A DNA stretch of 5,477 bases from Tissierellia bacterium (lineage in GTDB: Bacteria; Bacillota_A; Clostridia; Tissierellales; Peptoniphilaceae): assembly GCA_012513395.1 (NCBI GenBank), contig JAAZCH010000368.1, forward strand, positions 1 through 5,477, given 5' to 3'. Positions within the stretch are counted from its first letter, which is position 1; each line of letters begins with the position of its first letter. The position numbers and the translations under genes are program-made. The notes under the pieces are model-generated. The model had not been told where the DNA came from. It was given only the letters and a program-made list of their open reading frames with translations, and ran no database searches. Below are positions 1 to 5,477 of the stretch, one piece after another.

Positions 1-1
1 A

Positions 2-274
2 AAGATAATCATAAAGCACGCCATGAGAAATGCAATACTTCCAATTGTCAGCTATATTGGACCGATGATCGCAGCGTTTTTGACGGGATCTTTGGTAGTT
101 GAAAAAGTTTTTGGGATTCCAGGAATAGGAAACTTATTTACTAATAGTGTACTCAACAGAGATTACACTATGATAATGGGGATGACAGTATTTTTTGCAA
201 TTATTCTGGTGCTATTTGTTCTTGTTGTAGATATAGTTTACGTTCTAGTAGATCCTAGAATAAAATTTGAGTAG
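2..274 (+). CDS. oppB: Oligopeptide ABC transporter permease OppB, C-terminal part (5' end outside window)
   Basis: This is the last 90 residues of an OppB/DppB-type inner-membrane permease, which forms the peptide channel together with OppC. The frame is open to the left edge, so the ATG at 23 is an internal methionine and not the start. A full OppB is usually about 300-320 residues, so roughly two thirds is missing here. The visible part begins in the conserved EAA-type loop that contacts the ATPases ([16 protein letters not shown]). It continues through a membrane segment with the family hallmark [15 protein letters not shown], the RDYTMIMG stretch, a final transmembrane helix, and the typical DPRIKFE ending. 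The stop at 272-274 is followed by the GGGGGAA ribosome-binding site of oppC, so the two are co-transcribed. The family assignment is firm. The exact substrate (oligopeptide, dipeptide or another OppB-family solute) cannot be read from this fragment. Confidence 0.93.
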   Translation, partial: KIIIKHAMRNAILPIVSYIGPMIAAFLTGSLVVEKVFGIPGIGNLFTNSVLNRDYTMIMGMTVFFAIILVLFVLVVDIVYVLVDPRIKFE

Positions 275-282
275 GGGGAAAT

Positions 283-1605
283 ATGGATTATTTAAATAAC
301 AAAGACATATGGGATCCAATTCTCCCAGAAGAAAAAGATGCAGAAAAAATAACTAGGCCATCTCTTACTTTTATGCAAGACGGATGGAGAAGGTTAAAAA
401 GAAATAAAGTGGCAATTATCTCTATGGTCGTCATTATCATAATTATTTTAAGTGCGATCTTAATACCTAATTTTTGGAAACATTCATATTATCAACAAAA
501 CTTAAAGATGGGAAACTTACCCATGTTTATGCGAACTTATAAATTAACTGACGAGATTAGCGCTTATGTTACTCCTGAGTACACAGCCTTTGCGGTGAGC
601 AATGACGGAGAAATTTTGGGAATACCAAATAAAATTATGAAACCTGGCGCTCAAAAAAGTAACGCTTTTGAAATAGAAGGAAAAGAATTAATAATCGACT
701 ACAGCAAATATTCTTCAGCAGCTGGAGAGCTTAGAAAAATTTCCAACAAAAAAGACGAAGACGGAAATGTTATAGTAGAAAATGCTGAGTTTTTAAAAGA
801 ATACTATGAAGGGGACTATCCAGAAAAAATTCACGTAACAGAAGCTGAACATATTTTTAATAACGAAATAGAAAAATTCACCGTAACCTATGACGGTCAA
901 AAATTAAGTGATCCCTATTCACTACGAAATAAAACTTATGTATTTGGAACGGATAATTTAGGGAGAGATTTATTTATAAGAGTAGTGTACGGAGCTAGAA
1001 TTTCACTTATAGTAGGATTTGCTGCTGCCATAATTAATTTCTTTGTGGGAGTAATTTACGGAGGAATTTCAGGATATGTAGGCGGACGAGTGGATAACGT
1101 CATGATGAGAATTGTAGACATTATTAGTTCTATACCCACGACACTTTATGTAATATTAATCATGGTAGTTGTAGGAGCAGGACTTACTACGATTATTATC
1201 GCCATCGGAATTACATTTTGGGTACAGATGGCGAGAATGGTTCGAGGAGAAGTATTGCGACTTAAAAATACCGACTATGTAAAATCCTCAATAGTTTTGG
1301 GACAGAGCACAGGAAAGATTTTAATAAAGCATCTAGTTCCCAATATTATGGGACCGATAATGGTAGGAATTGCTATGCAAATACCAAGTGCAATTTTCAA
1401 TGAAGCATTCTTGAGTTTCATTGGACTAGGTGTAAGTGCTCCGAAGGCATCTTGGGGAACTTTGGTAAATGACGCATTGCCAGCGATTTACATTTATCCA
1501 TATCAATTGATAGTGCCTGCGATTGCTATATCAGTGACGATACTTGCATTTAACTTGTTTGCAGATGGACTTAGGGATTCCTTTGACCCAAGGCTTAGAG
1601 ACTAG
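283..1605 (+). CDS. oppC: Oligopeptide ABC transporter permease OppC with a large extracytoplasmic insertion
   Basis: This is the second channel-forming permease of the peptide importer. The N-terminal tail (WRRLKRNKVAIIS, residues 35-47) leads into TM1 (about 43-63). The transport domain starts at the hallmark FGTDNLGRDLFIRVVYGAR (221-239) and carries five further hydrophobic segments. The EAA coupling loop lies at about 332-358 (YVKSSIVLGQST followed by KHLVPNIMGP). The ending FADGLRDSFDPRLRD is typical of the family. At 440 residues it is clearly longer than the usual 290-320. The excess lies at about residues 82-217, between TM1 and TM2, a charged, Tyr/Lys/Glu-rich stretch predicted to be outside the membrane. 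The reading frame is intact and its codon use matches the neighbours, so this is not an assembly artefact. The start is fixed by GGGGGAA at 274-280. The stop overlaps the Shine-Dalgarno of oppD. The role in peptide import follows from the operon and family; the role of the insertion is unknown. Confidence 0.95.
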   Translation: MDYLNNKDIWDPILPEEKDAEKITRPSLTFMQDGWRRLKRNKVAIISMVVIIIIILSAILIPNFWKHSYYQQNLKMGNLPMFMRTYKLTDEISAYVTPEYTAFAVSNDGEILGIPNKIMKPGAQKSNAFEIEGKELIIDYSKYSSAAGELRKISNKKDEDGNVIVENAEFLKEYYEGDYPEKIHVTEAEHIFNNEIEKFTVTYDGQKLSDPYSLRNKTYVFGTDNLGRDLFIRVVYGARISLIVGFAAAIINFFVGVIYGGISGYVGGRVDNVMMRIVDIISSIPTTLYVILIMVVVGAGLTTIIIAIGITFWVQMARMVRGEVLRLKNTDYVKSSIVLGQSTGKILIKHLVPNIMGPIMVGIAMQIPSAIFNEAFLSFIGLGVSAPKASWGTLVNDALPAIYIYPYQLIVPAIAISVTILAFNLFADGLRDSFDPRLRD

Positions 1606-1613
1606 GAGGAAGT

Positions 1614-2639
1614 ATGACTAATAAAATATTAGAAGTAAAAAATTTAGAAACTTCTTTCTACACTCACGTAGGCGAAGTCAAAGCAGTTAGAGATGTCTCC
1701 TTTTCTTTAAAGGAAGGAGAGATTTTAGGAATCGTAGGAGAATCGGGAAGTGGAAAAAGTGTAACGAGTATGTCCATCATGAGACTTCTATCTGATTCTG
1801 GAAAAATAAAAAATGGAGAAATTCTTTTTAAAGGACAAGACTTGGTTAAGTTGAGTGAAAAGGAACTTAGAAAAATTCGTGGAAACAAGATAACCATGAT
1901 TTTTCAAGACCCCATGACATCACTTAATCCCCTTTATTCCATTGGAGATCAAATAGAAGAAATAATTTTGGAACACAAAAAAGTTTCCAAAAGTGAAGCT
2001 AGAAAAAGAACCATAGAGATGTTGGAGATGGTAGGAATTCCTGGAGCTAAAAAAAGGGTTAACTACTATCCTTCTGAGTTTTCAGGAGGTATGAGACAAA
2101 GAGTTATGATCGCCATGGCTCTTGCTTGCGAGCCGGATTTATTAATTGCGGATGAACCTACGACAGCTCTGGATGTAACGATACAGGCACAAGTTTTGCG
2201 ACTGATTAAAAACTTGAACGCAGAGCTTAACACTGCGACGATTTTAATCACCCACGATTTAGGGGTAGTTGCCAGCACTTGCCAAAATGTTTTGGTTATG
2301 TACGGCGGACAAATTATGGAAATGGGTTCAGACCAAGATATTTTCTATCGTCCAAGACATCCATACACTATGGGATTATTAAAATCAGTTCCAAAATTGA
2401 GAACAGATGACAAAGAAAGATTAAGCCCCATAGCAGGTTCAACACCTGATATGCTAAATCCTCCATCGGGATGTCCATTTTATCCCAGATGTGATTATGC
2501 AATGAAGATTTGTAAAATGCAGGAGCCAGAGTATTTTGAAGTTGGAGAAAATCACAAAGCAAAATGCTGGCTTCTTCACGAAAATGCACCACAAATTCCA
2601 GAATATGAAGCGCAAAAAGGTGGTGTAAAAAATGAGTAA
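1614..2639 (+). CDS. oppD: Oligopeptide ABC transporter ATP-binding protein OppD
   Basis: This is one of the two cytoplasmic ATPases that drive peptide uptake through OppB/OppC. All nucleotide-binding motifs are intact: Walker A GESGSGKS (42-49), Q-loop Q98 in IFQDP, signature FSGGMRQR (156-163), Walker B LLIADEP (176-182), D-loop ALD (185-187) and switch H214 in LITHD. The C-terminal oligopeptide-transporter extension includes RHPYTMGLL and GCPFYPRC. It has four cysteines, C287, C293, C300 and C318 (CX5CX6CX17C), the pattern that binds a 4Fe-4S cluster in characterised DppD-type proteins. Cluster binding here is inferred. The length of 341 residues is normal. The start at 1614 is supported by AGGAGGA at 1604-1610, which overlaps the oppC stop. 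The 3' end overlaps oppF by 8 bp, suggesting translational coupling. A DppD-type dipeptide role cannot be excluded from sequence alone. Confidence 0.95.
   Translation: MTNKILEVKNLETSFYTHVGEVKAVRDVSFSLKEGEILGIVGESGSGKSVTSMSIMRLLSDSGKIKNGEILFKGQDLVKLSEKELRKIRGNKITMIFQDPMTSLNPLYSIGDQIEEIILEHKKVSKSEARKRTIEMLEMVGIPGAKKRVNYYPSEFSGGMRQRVMIAMALACEPDLLIADEPTTALDVTIQAQVLRLIKNLNAELNTATILITHDLGVVASTCQNVLVMYGGQIMEMGSDQDIFYRPRHPYTMGLLKSVPKLRTDDKERLSPIAGSTPDMLNPPSGCPFYPRCDYAMKICKMQEPEYFEVGENHKAKCWLLHENAPQIPEYEAQKGGVKNE
2618..2623 (+). promoter_or_regulatory. Ribosome-binding site of oppF inside the oppD 3' end
   Basis: AGGTGG lies 8 nt before the oppF ATG and inside the last codons of oppD. It differs from the perfect Shine-Dalgarno by one base. 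It supports the start at 2632 and the 8-bp gene overlap, and so coupled synthesis of the two ATPases. Confidence 0.7.
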
Positions 2640-3609
2640 AGAAATATTATTAGATGTTCAAGATTTGAAGATGTATTTTGAAAAAGATACAGGAATGTTT
2701 TTTAAAAAAGTTGAGCATATTAAAGCTGTAGATGGCGTAAGTTTTCAAATTAGAAAAGGTGAAACTTTTGGACTAGTTGGGGAATCTGGCTGCGGGAAAT
2801 CTACTACGGGATATTCTGTGGTTAGACTTTATAAACCTACAAGTGGACAAATTCTCTACGAAGGTGTGGATATATCCAAGTTATCCCCAGAAGAAATGCT
2901 ACCTTATCGAAAGAAGATGCAAATGATTTTCCAAGACCCTTACTCTTCATTGAACCCTAGAATGACTGTGGCAGATATTATCGGCGAGCCTTTAGATATT
3001 CACAATTTATGTAAGTCTAAGGGAGAAAGGGAAGATAGGATAAAGGAACTTTTAGAAATTGTTTCCCTTAACGACGACCACGCCAGCAGATATCCCCACG
3101 AATTTTCAGGTGGACAAAGACAAAGGGTAGGAATAGCTAGAGCCCTTGCGGTGAATCCAGAATTTATTATTTGTGACGAGCCCATCTCTGCACTGGACGT
3201 TTCTATCCAAGCTCAAATTATTAATATGCTAGAGGATTTGCAAGATGAATTTAATTTGACCTATTTATTTATCGCCCATGACTTAAGTATGGTAAGACAT
3301 ATTTCAGATAGAGTGGGAGTTATGTATCTAGGATCCCTTGCAGAAATCGGAACGACAGATGAAATTTACAATCATCACGTTCACCCTTACACCCAAGCAC
3401 TATTATCGGCAGCGCCAATAGTAGATCCAATTATTGGAAAAGAATCCAAGTCCATCATACTAGAAGGAGACGTGCCGAGTCCTTTAGATAATTTGACAGG
3501 GTGCAAATTCAAAACCAGATGTAGATTAAAGACATCCATATGCGATGAGATAGTTCCTGAACTTAGAGAAGTGGGGCCAGATCATATGGTAGCATGTCAT
3601 AACGTATAA
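2632..3609 (+). CDS. oppF: Oligopeptide ABC transporter ATP-binding protein OppF
   Basis: This is the partner ATPase of OppD; in this family the two form a heterodimer under the permeases. The motifs are complete: Walker A GESGCGKS (50-57), Q101 in IFQDP, signature FSGGQRQR (158-165), Walker B FIICDEP (178-184), D-loop ALD (187-189) and switch H216 in IAHD. The N-terminal MYFEKDTGMFFKKVEHIKAV (14-33), with the extra residues before the conserved KAVDGVSF, separates OppF from OppD. The C-terminal extension has HPYTQALLSAAP and PSPLDN. It also has four cysteines, C291, C297, C304 and C322, with the same CX5CX6CX17C spacing as OppD. The length of 325 residues is normal. It is the last gene of the operon: the stop is followed within a few bases by a strong terminator. 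The ATPase assignment is firm; the peptide specificity is unknown. Confidence 0.95.
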   Translation: MSKEILLDVQDLKMYFEKDTGMFFKKVEHIKAVDGVSFQIRKGETFGLVGESGCGKSTTGYSVVRLYKPTSGQILYEGVDISKLSPEEMLPYRKKMQMIFQDPYSSLNPRMTVADIIGEPLDIHNLCKSKGEREDRIKELLEIVSLNDDHASRYPHEFSGGQRQRVGIARALAVNPEFIICDEPISALDVSIQAQIINMLEDLQDEFNLTYLFIAHDLSMVRHISDRVGVMYLGSLAEIGTTDEIYNHHVHPYTQALLSAAPIVDPIIGKESKSIILEGDVPSPLDNLTGCKFKTRCRLKTSICDEIVPELREVGPDHMVACHNV

Positions 3610-3613
3610 AAAG

Positions 3614-3641
3614 AAGCCTAGGAAAATTTCCTAGGCTTTTT
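3614..3641. terminator. Intrinsic terminator after oppF, probably bidirectional
   Basis: A perfect stem AAGCCTAGGA / TCCTAGGCTT with a 5-nt loop (AAATT) is followed by TTTTT. It starts 5 bp after the oppF stop codon, so it ends the opp transcript. Read on the reverse strand, the same stem is followed by CTTCTTTTTA, so it can also stop transcripts coming from the exporter gene on the other side. Confidence 0.88.
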
Positions 3642-3652
3642 GAATGTTGACA

Positions 3653-3733
3653 AAGGTCTCCATATCATTCTTTTTCGAGTACCCTCGGGCCGGCGGGCCA
3701 TATACGCTCGAAAACGAATGATATTCCGACCTT
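3653..3733. repeat. Large imperfect inverted repeat with a GC-rich loop
   Basis: Two 27-nt arms, 3653-3679 and 3707-3733, are reverse complements at 23 of 27 positions. The paired blocks are AAGGTC/GACCTT (6 bp), ATATCATTC/GAATGATAT (9 bp) and TTTTCGAG/CTCGAAAA (8 bp). They are separated by a symmetric 3x3 mismatch (TCC opposite TCC) and a single T-C mismatch. The 27-nt loop, 3680-3706, has 19 G or C bases, including GGGCCGGCGGGCC, against an AT-rich background. There is no T-run directly after the right arm, so it is not a classic terminator. It could be a structured RNA element, a repeated intergenic palindrome or a remnant of a small mobile element. The structure is seen directly; its nature is not known. 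Confidence 0.75.
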
Positions 3734-3758
3734 AATAAATTATTTGTTATCGTCTAAT

Positions 3759-3782
3759 GCCTAGGGGTTTTCCTAGGCTTTT
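3759..3782 (+). terminator. Second CCTAGG-stem terminator
   Basis: The stem GCCTAGG / CCTAGGC (7 bp, plus one possible G-T pair) with a short GTTT-type loop is followed by TTTT on the forward strand. It looks like a backup terminator for forward transcription that passes the first one. On the reverse strand it lies just after the exporter stop codon but has no following T-run, so it should terminate poorly in that direction. Its right half closely repeats that of the terminator at 3614-3641. Confidence 0.65.
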
Positions 3783-3786
3783 GAAT

Positions 3787-4776
3787 TTATTTTGGAATAT
3801 TTCCCGTATCTCTCAATCGAAGCTTCAAACCTTCTATGGAGTCTCTCAAGTTAGAAAATAATACCAAGAGATCATCTAAATAGTAATTAAATGCAGTTTC
3901 AAATTCCATGGGATAGATTTCCGTATCTACAGTTATACTATCGCCAAAGTATTTTTTAAGTCCAGCTTTATTACTTTCAGATAAGATGGGGATCCTTCCA
4001 TCTTCAGAAAACTGTGCAATGGTTCCAAATACTGAGTAGAACTGGGAATTCATTTTAGCTAGCTGATAAGTTTTAATATTATATTTAGATCCAAACTTAG
4101 TGCCCTCTCTAATGGATTTCAATTCAGTATTTAGCTTGTCAATATCAGTAACGATATCTTCAAGATTTACTTTTTTACCACTTAGTACGGCTTTTAATGC
4201 GTCTTCACATTCTAGTAGGGATTTTTCATATGTTTTCAAAATAAATTCCGAACTATTAGGAGGAAGAATTACATAATTAACTAAAAATCCTATTCCCAAT
4301 CCCACAGACGTATCTAACAATCTATTCATACCGTATTGCCAATAGGTCATATAATTTATTGCAGTTGGGTCTGGATTGTAAAGTAAAACTGAAATAAAAA
4401 TCATGGTAGCAAGTGTAGTAGAATCTTTCCAGTTGAAAAAGTTACATATATTTATTATTGCTATAATTCCCAAAAACATGGCTAAATAATTAGTAAAGCC
4501 AAAGTATTGGAACACACTGGCTATAACCGCACCTACTATAGTAGATAGCAATCTGTTATAACTAGCCTTATAAGAATCGAAAATTGACGACTTCATAGTT
4601 ATCAAGGCAGAAAAACCAGCCATCAAGGGAAGTCGCAAATCGAAAAATCTAGCTATTATCATAGCCAAGGTAGCGGCTATTGCAGTTTTAACTATTCTAA
4701 TGCCAAAATATGATTTGAAGAAGTTGTTTATCATGTTGGCTTGATTGTCATGTGTTGTTTTCAAGTTTGTTTTCAT
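3787..4776 (-). CDS. FUSC / aromatic acid exporter family (DUF939-type) membrane protein
   Basis: This 329-residue integral membrane protein fits the Firmicute DUF939 (ArAE_1) family, whose usual length is about 320-360. Six hydrophobic segments are visible at about residues 28-45, 48-65, 77-93, 97-112, 119-134 and 155-171. The loop after the second carries MKSSIFDSYKASYNR, and the NRLLDTSVGLGIGFLVNY stretch (151-168) is a family hallmark. After PPN (172-174) follows a soluble, mostly helical C-terminal half (about 175-329), matching the family's cytoplasmic domain. Relatives in the wider FUSC superfamily export aromatic acids, but members of this subgroup are largely uncharacterised, so efflux and substrate are inference. 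The start at 4776 is supported by TGGTGGTG just upstream and a promoter-like box beyond it. The gene stands alone, converges on the opp operon, and is divergent from the gene at 5008. No frameshift or missing part is seen. Confidence 0.85.
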   Translation of the reverse strand: MKTNLKTTHDNQANMINNFFKSYFGIRIVKTAIAATLAMIIARFFDLRLPLMAGFSALITMKSSIFDSYKASYNRLLSTIVGAVIASVFQYFGFTNYLAMFLGIIAIINICNFFNWKDSTTLATMIFISVLLYNPDPTAINYMTYWQYGMNRLLDTSVGLGIGFLVNYVILPPNSSEFILKTYEKSLLECEDALKAVLSGKKVNLEDIVTDIDKLNTELKSIREGTKFGSKYNIKTYQLAKMNSQFYSVFGTIAQFSEDGRIPILSESNKAGLKKYFGDSITVDTEIYPMEFETAFNYYLDDLLVLFSNLRDSIEGLKLRLRDTGNIPK

Positions 4777-4778
4777 AA

Positions 4779-4786
4779 CACCACCA
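4779..4786 (-). promoter_or_regulatory. Ribosome-binding site of the exporter gene
   Basis: Read on the reverse strand this is TGGTGGTG, ending 2 nt before the ATG, with its GGTGG core about 5 nt away. It differs by one base from GGAGGTG and resembles the site of oppF. It favours the start at 4776 over the next in-frame methionine (residue 15). Confidence 0.6.
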
Positions 4787-4809
4787 TTCTATAAATATTA
4801 TTGCTTTAT

Positions 4810-4839
4810 ATTATACCCGTTTTGAATGGAAACTGTAGG
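4810..4839 (-). promoter_or_regulatory. Putative promoter of the exporter gene
   Basis: On the reverse strand a perfect -10 box TATAAT occupies 4815-4810. The best -35 at an acceptable distance is weak: CCTACA at 4839-4834, 18-bp spacer, three of six consensus bases. Transcription would begin near 4803 and give a leader of about 27 nt. The weak -35 may mean the promoter needs an activator or is low level. Confidence 0.5.
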
Positions 4840-4885
4840 TAAATTTTATGAAAATAATAAGAAGTAGCTACTATTTAAGTATTAT

Positions 4886-4963
4886 CGTTATTTTTCGTTA
4901 ATACATGGTTATTATTCATGAAATGGTTTTAAGTATTTCAATAAATTTAACGATTATTTAACG
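4886..4963. promoter_or_regulatory. Tandem and inverted CGTTA(A) motifs, possible operator
   Basis: CGTTA occurs at 4886-4890 and 4896-4900, 10 bp apart. Its inverse, as ATTTAACG, occurs twice at 4945-4952 and 4956-4963, 11 bp apart. The spacings are about one helical turn, and the two pairs face each other across about 45 bp. The right pair overlaps the presumed -35 region of the forward gene at 5008. This arrangement is seen directly. That it binds a regulator of one or both divergent genes is inference, since such short AT-rich motifs can recur by chance. Confidence 0.4.
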
Positions 4964-4973
4964 TTTTTATAGT
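4946..4973 (+). promoter_or_regulatory. Putative promoter of the gene at 5008
   Basis: A -10-like TATAGT at 4968-4973 follows TTTAAC at 4946-4951 with a 16-bp spacer. TATAAC at 4973-4978 is an alternative -10 without a good -35. Transcription would begin around 4980-4985, giving a short leader of about 25 nt carrying the ribosome-binding site. The region is so AT-rich that the precise boxes are uncertain. Confidence 0.4.
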
Positions 4974-4993
4974 ATAACAGTATAGACATTTTT

Positions 4994-5000
4994 AGGAGGT
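4994..5000 (+). promoter_or_regulatory. Strong ribosome-binding site of the gene at 5008
   Basis: AGGAGGT matches the 16S rRNA tail perfectly and sits 7 nt before the ATG at 5008. It is the main evidence that the open frame running off the window is a real gene and that it starts here. Confidence 0.88.
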
Positions 5001-5007
5001 TATTTTT

Positions 5008-5477
5008 ATGAAGAAATTATATATATTTCAAAAGAACAAAAGAATTATGCTTTACGACGGAGAAATTACTGAGACCATTTTTGAAGAAAGGGAATACAAA
5101 AACGTATTTACCAATAGCCTAGAAGATAAATACGGATTTTTTGACAAGATTATCAACCACTACGAAGTCAAAGATCCAAAAGAGATAGAAGATAAATTTT
5201 CTTATATCTTTAATTTCATTTTAGTAAATAATATCACCAACTATATAATAGATAAATATTGGCAAGGAGAGTTCGGAGAAATCATCTTTGACGAAAAAAT
5301 TAGAGATATAAAAAAGGCAAACATAAAACTCAGCGGCATAATAGATGTGGAAGATGCTTTGGGAGATATTATTACTTGCTTCATTAACTCTGATGCATAT
5401 TTAAATGGTGAAATCAAAATTGATTACGGCAAAATAGAGAAAAAAAATATAGAATACACCTTTGACAATAAAGGAAT
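5008..5477 (+). CDS. Unrecognised protein, N-terminal 156 residues (3' end outside window)
   Basis: An open frame begins at ATG 5008 after a perfect Shine-Dalgarno and runs without a stop to the window edge. The visible part starts MKKLYIFQKNKRIMLYDGEI. It is rich in Lys, Glu, Asp, Ile, Tyr and Phe. I see no signal peptide, lipobox, transmembrane helix or nucleotide-binding motif, so it is probably cytoplasmic. Residues about 60-85 (IEDKFSYIFNFILVNNITNYIIDKYW) look helical and amphipathic. The part after about residue 105 (KLSGIIDVEDALGDIITCF, then GEIKIDYGKIEKK) alternates helix-like and strand-like stretches. A single cysteine is at residue 124. Codon use matches the neighbouring genes, which argues against recent transfer. 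It is divergent from the exporter gene and shares its 231-bp upstream region, so common regulation is possible. I do not recognise the family and assign no function. Confidence 0.85.
   Translation, partial: MKKLYIFQKNKRIMLYDGEITETIFEEREYKNVFTNSLEDKYGFFDKIINHYEVKDPKEIEDKFSYIFNFILVNNITNYIIDKYWQGEFGEIIFDEKIRDIKKANIKLSGIIDVEDALGDIITCFINSDAYLNGEIKIDYGKIEKKNIEYTFDNKG

Larger units (their letters stand above)
3627..3786 (+). repeat. Near-identical direct repeats flanking the intergenic hairpin
   Basis: TTTCCTAGGCTTTTTGAAT at 3627-3645 recurs at 3769-3786 with one T fewer. The match extends past the terminator stem and T-run into GAAT, which terminator function does not require. The copies therefore look duplicated rather than convergently similar. 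The segment between them (3646-3768) carries the GC-rich hairpin. Confidence 0.6.

Noticed and set aside
23..274. The ATG at 23 as the true start of a small membrane protein
   Set aside because: The frame stays open to the left edge and the upstream codons (KIIIKHA) continue the conserved OppB coupling loop. There is no ribosome-binding site before the ATG.
1664..1897. Reverse-strand open frame of 77 codons inside oppD
   Set aside because: It is fully antisense to a well-conserved ATPase gene, has no ribosome-binding site, and its product resembles no protein. It is a by-product of the coding strand's codon pattern. The same applies to the reverse frames at 2066-2278, 2368-2592 and 3000-3185.
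3647..3675. Perfect -35 box TTGACA at 3647-3652 as a promoter for a small RNA over the hairpin
   Set aside because: At a 16-18 bp spacing there is only CTTTTT-type sequence and no -10-like box. TATCAT at 3663 is too close (10 bp). Without a -10 I do not call a promoter.
3653..3733. The inverted repeat as an integron attC site
   Set aside because: It lacks the paired R'/R'' core sites (RYYYAAC and GTTRRRY) at the arm ends, and no integrase or cassette is nearby.
4848..4901. A 17-codon open frame (MKIIRSSYYLSIIVIFR) as a leader peptide upstream of the gene at 5008
   Set aside because: Only a weak AGGT precedes it and there is no convincing promoter. It ends about 106 bp before the next start with no attenuator-like stem between. 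Such short frames are expected by chance.

Overview
The window is AT-rich bacterial DNA. Its codon use favours AGA, ATA and GGA, its ribosome-binding sites are strong and purine-rich, and it uses the standard bacterial code (tryptophan is TGG, and TGA is not read through). The protein sequences and low GC suggest an anaerobic low-GC Firmicute. I lean towards the Peptoniphilus/Anaerococcus/Finegoldia group, but this is an impression from style, not a proven assignment.

Positions 1-3609 hold the 3' part of a forward oligopeptide ABC-transporter operon: the C-terminal end of oppB (cut by the window edge), complete oppC, oppD and oppF. The genes are packed tightly: 8 bp between oppB and oppC, 8 bp between oppC and oppD, and an 8-bp overlap of oppD and oppF. 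OppB and OppC form the membrane channel, and OppD and OppF are the two ATPases that power import. The substrate-binding lipoprotein OppA is not in view and may lie upstream. OppC is unusually long because about 135 extra residues sit outside the membrane between its first and second transmembrane segments.

Positions 3610-3786 are a 177-bp intergenic stretch between converging genes. It holds two near-identical CCTAGG-stem terminators. Between them is a large imperfect inverted repeat whose 27-nt loop is strikingly GC-rich for this DNA.

Positions 3787-4776 (reverse strand) encode a six-helix membrane protein of the FUSC/aromatic acid exporter (DUF939-type) family with a C-terminal cytoplasmic helical domain. 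Its substrate is unknown. Positions 4777-5007 are the divergent intergenic region, with a promoter-like box for the exporter and tandem and inverted copies of a CGTTAA-type motif in front of the next gene. From 5008 to the window end runs the start of a forward gene with an excellent ribosome-binding site, whose product I do not recognise.

I see no CRISPR array, RNA gene, transposase or phage gene. No clearly new multi-gene system is present. The points worth a second look are the OppC insertion, the GC-rich hairpin between duplicated terminators, the repeat-rich divergent promoter region and the unrecognised gene.
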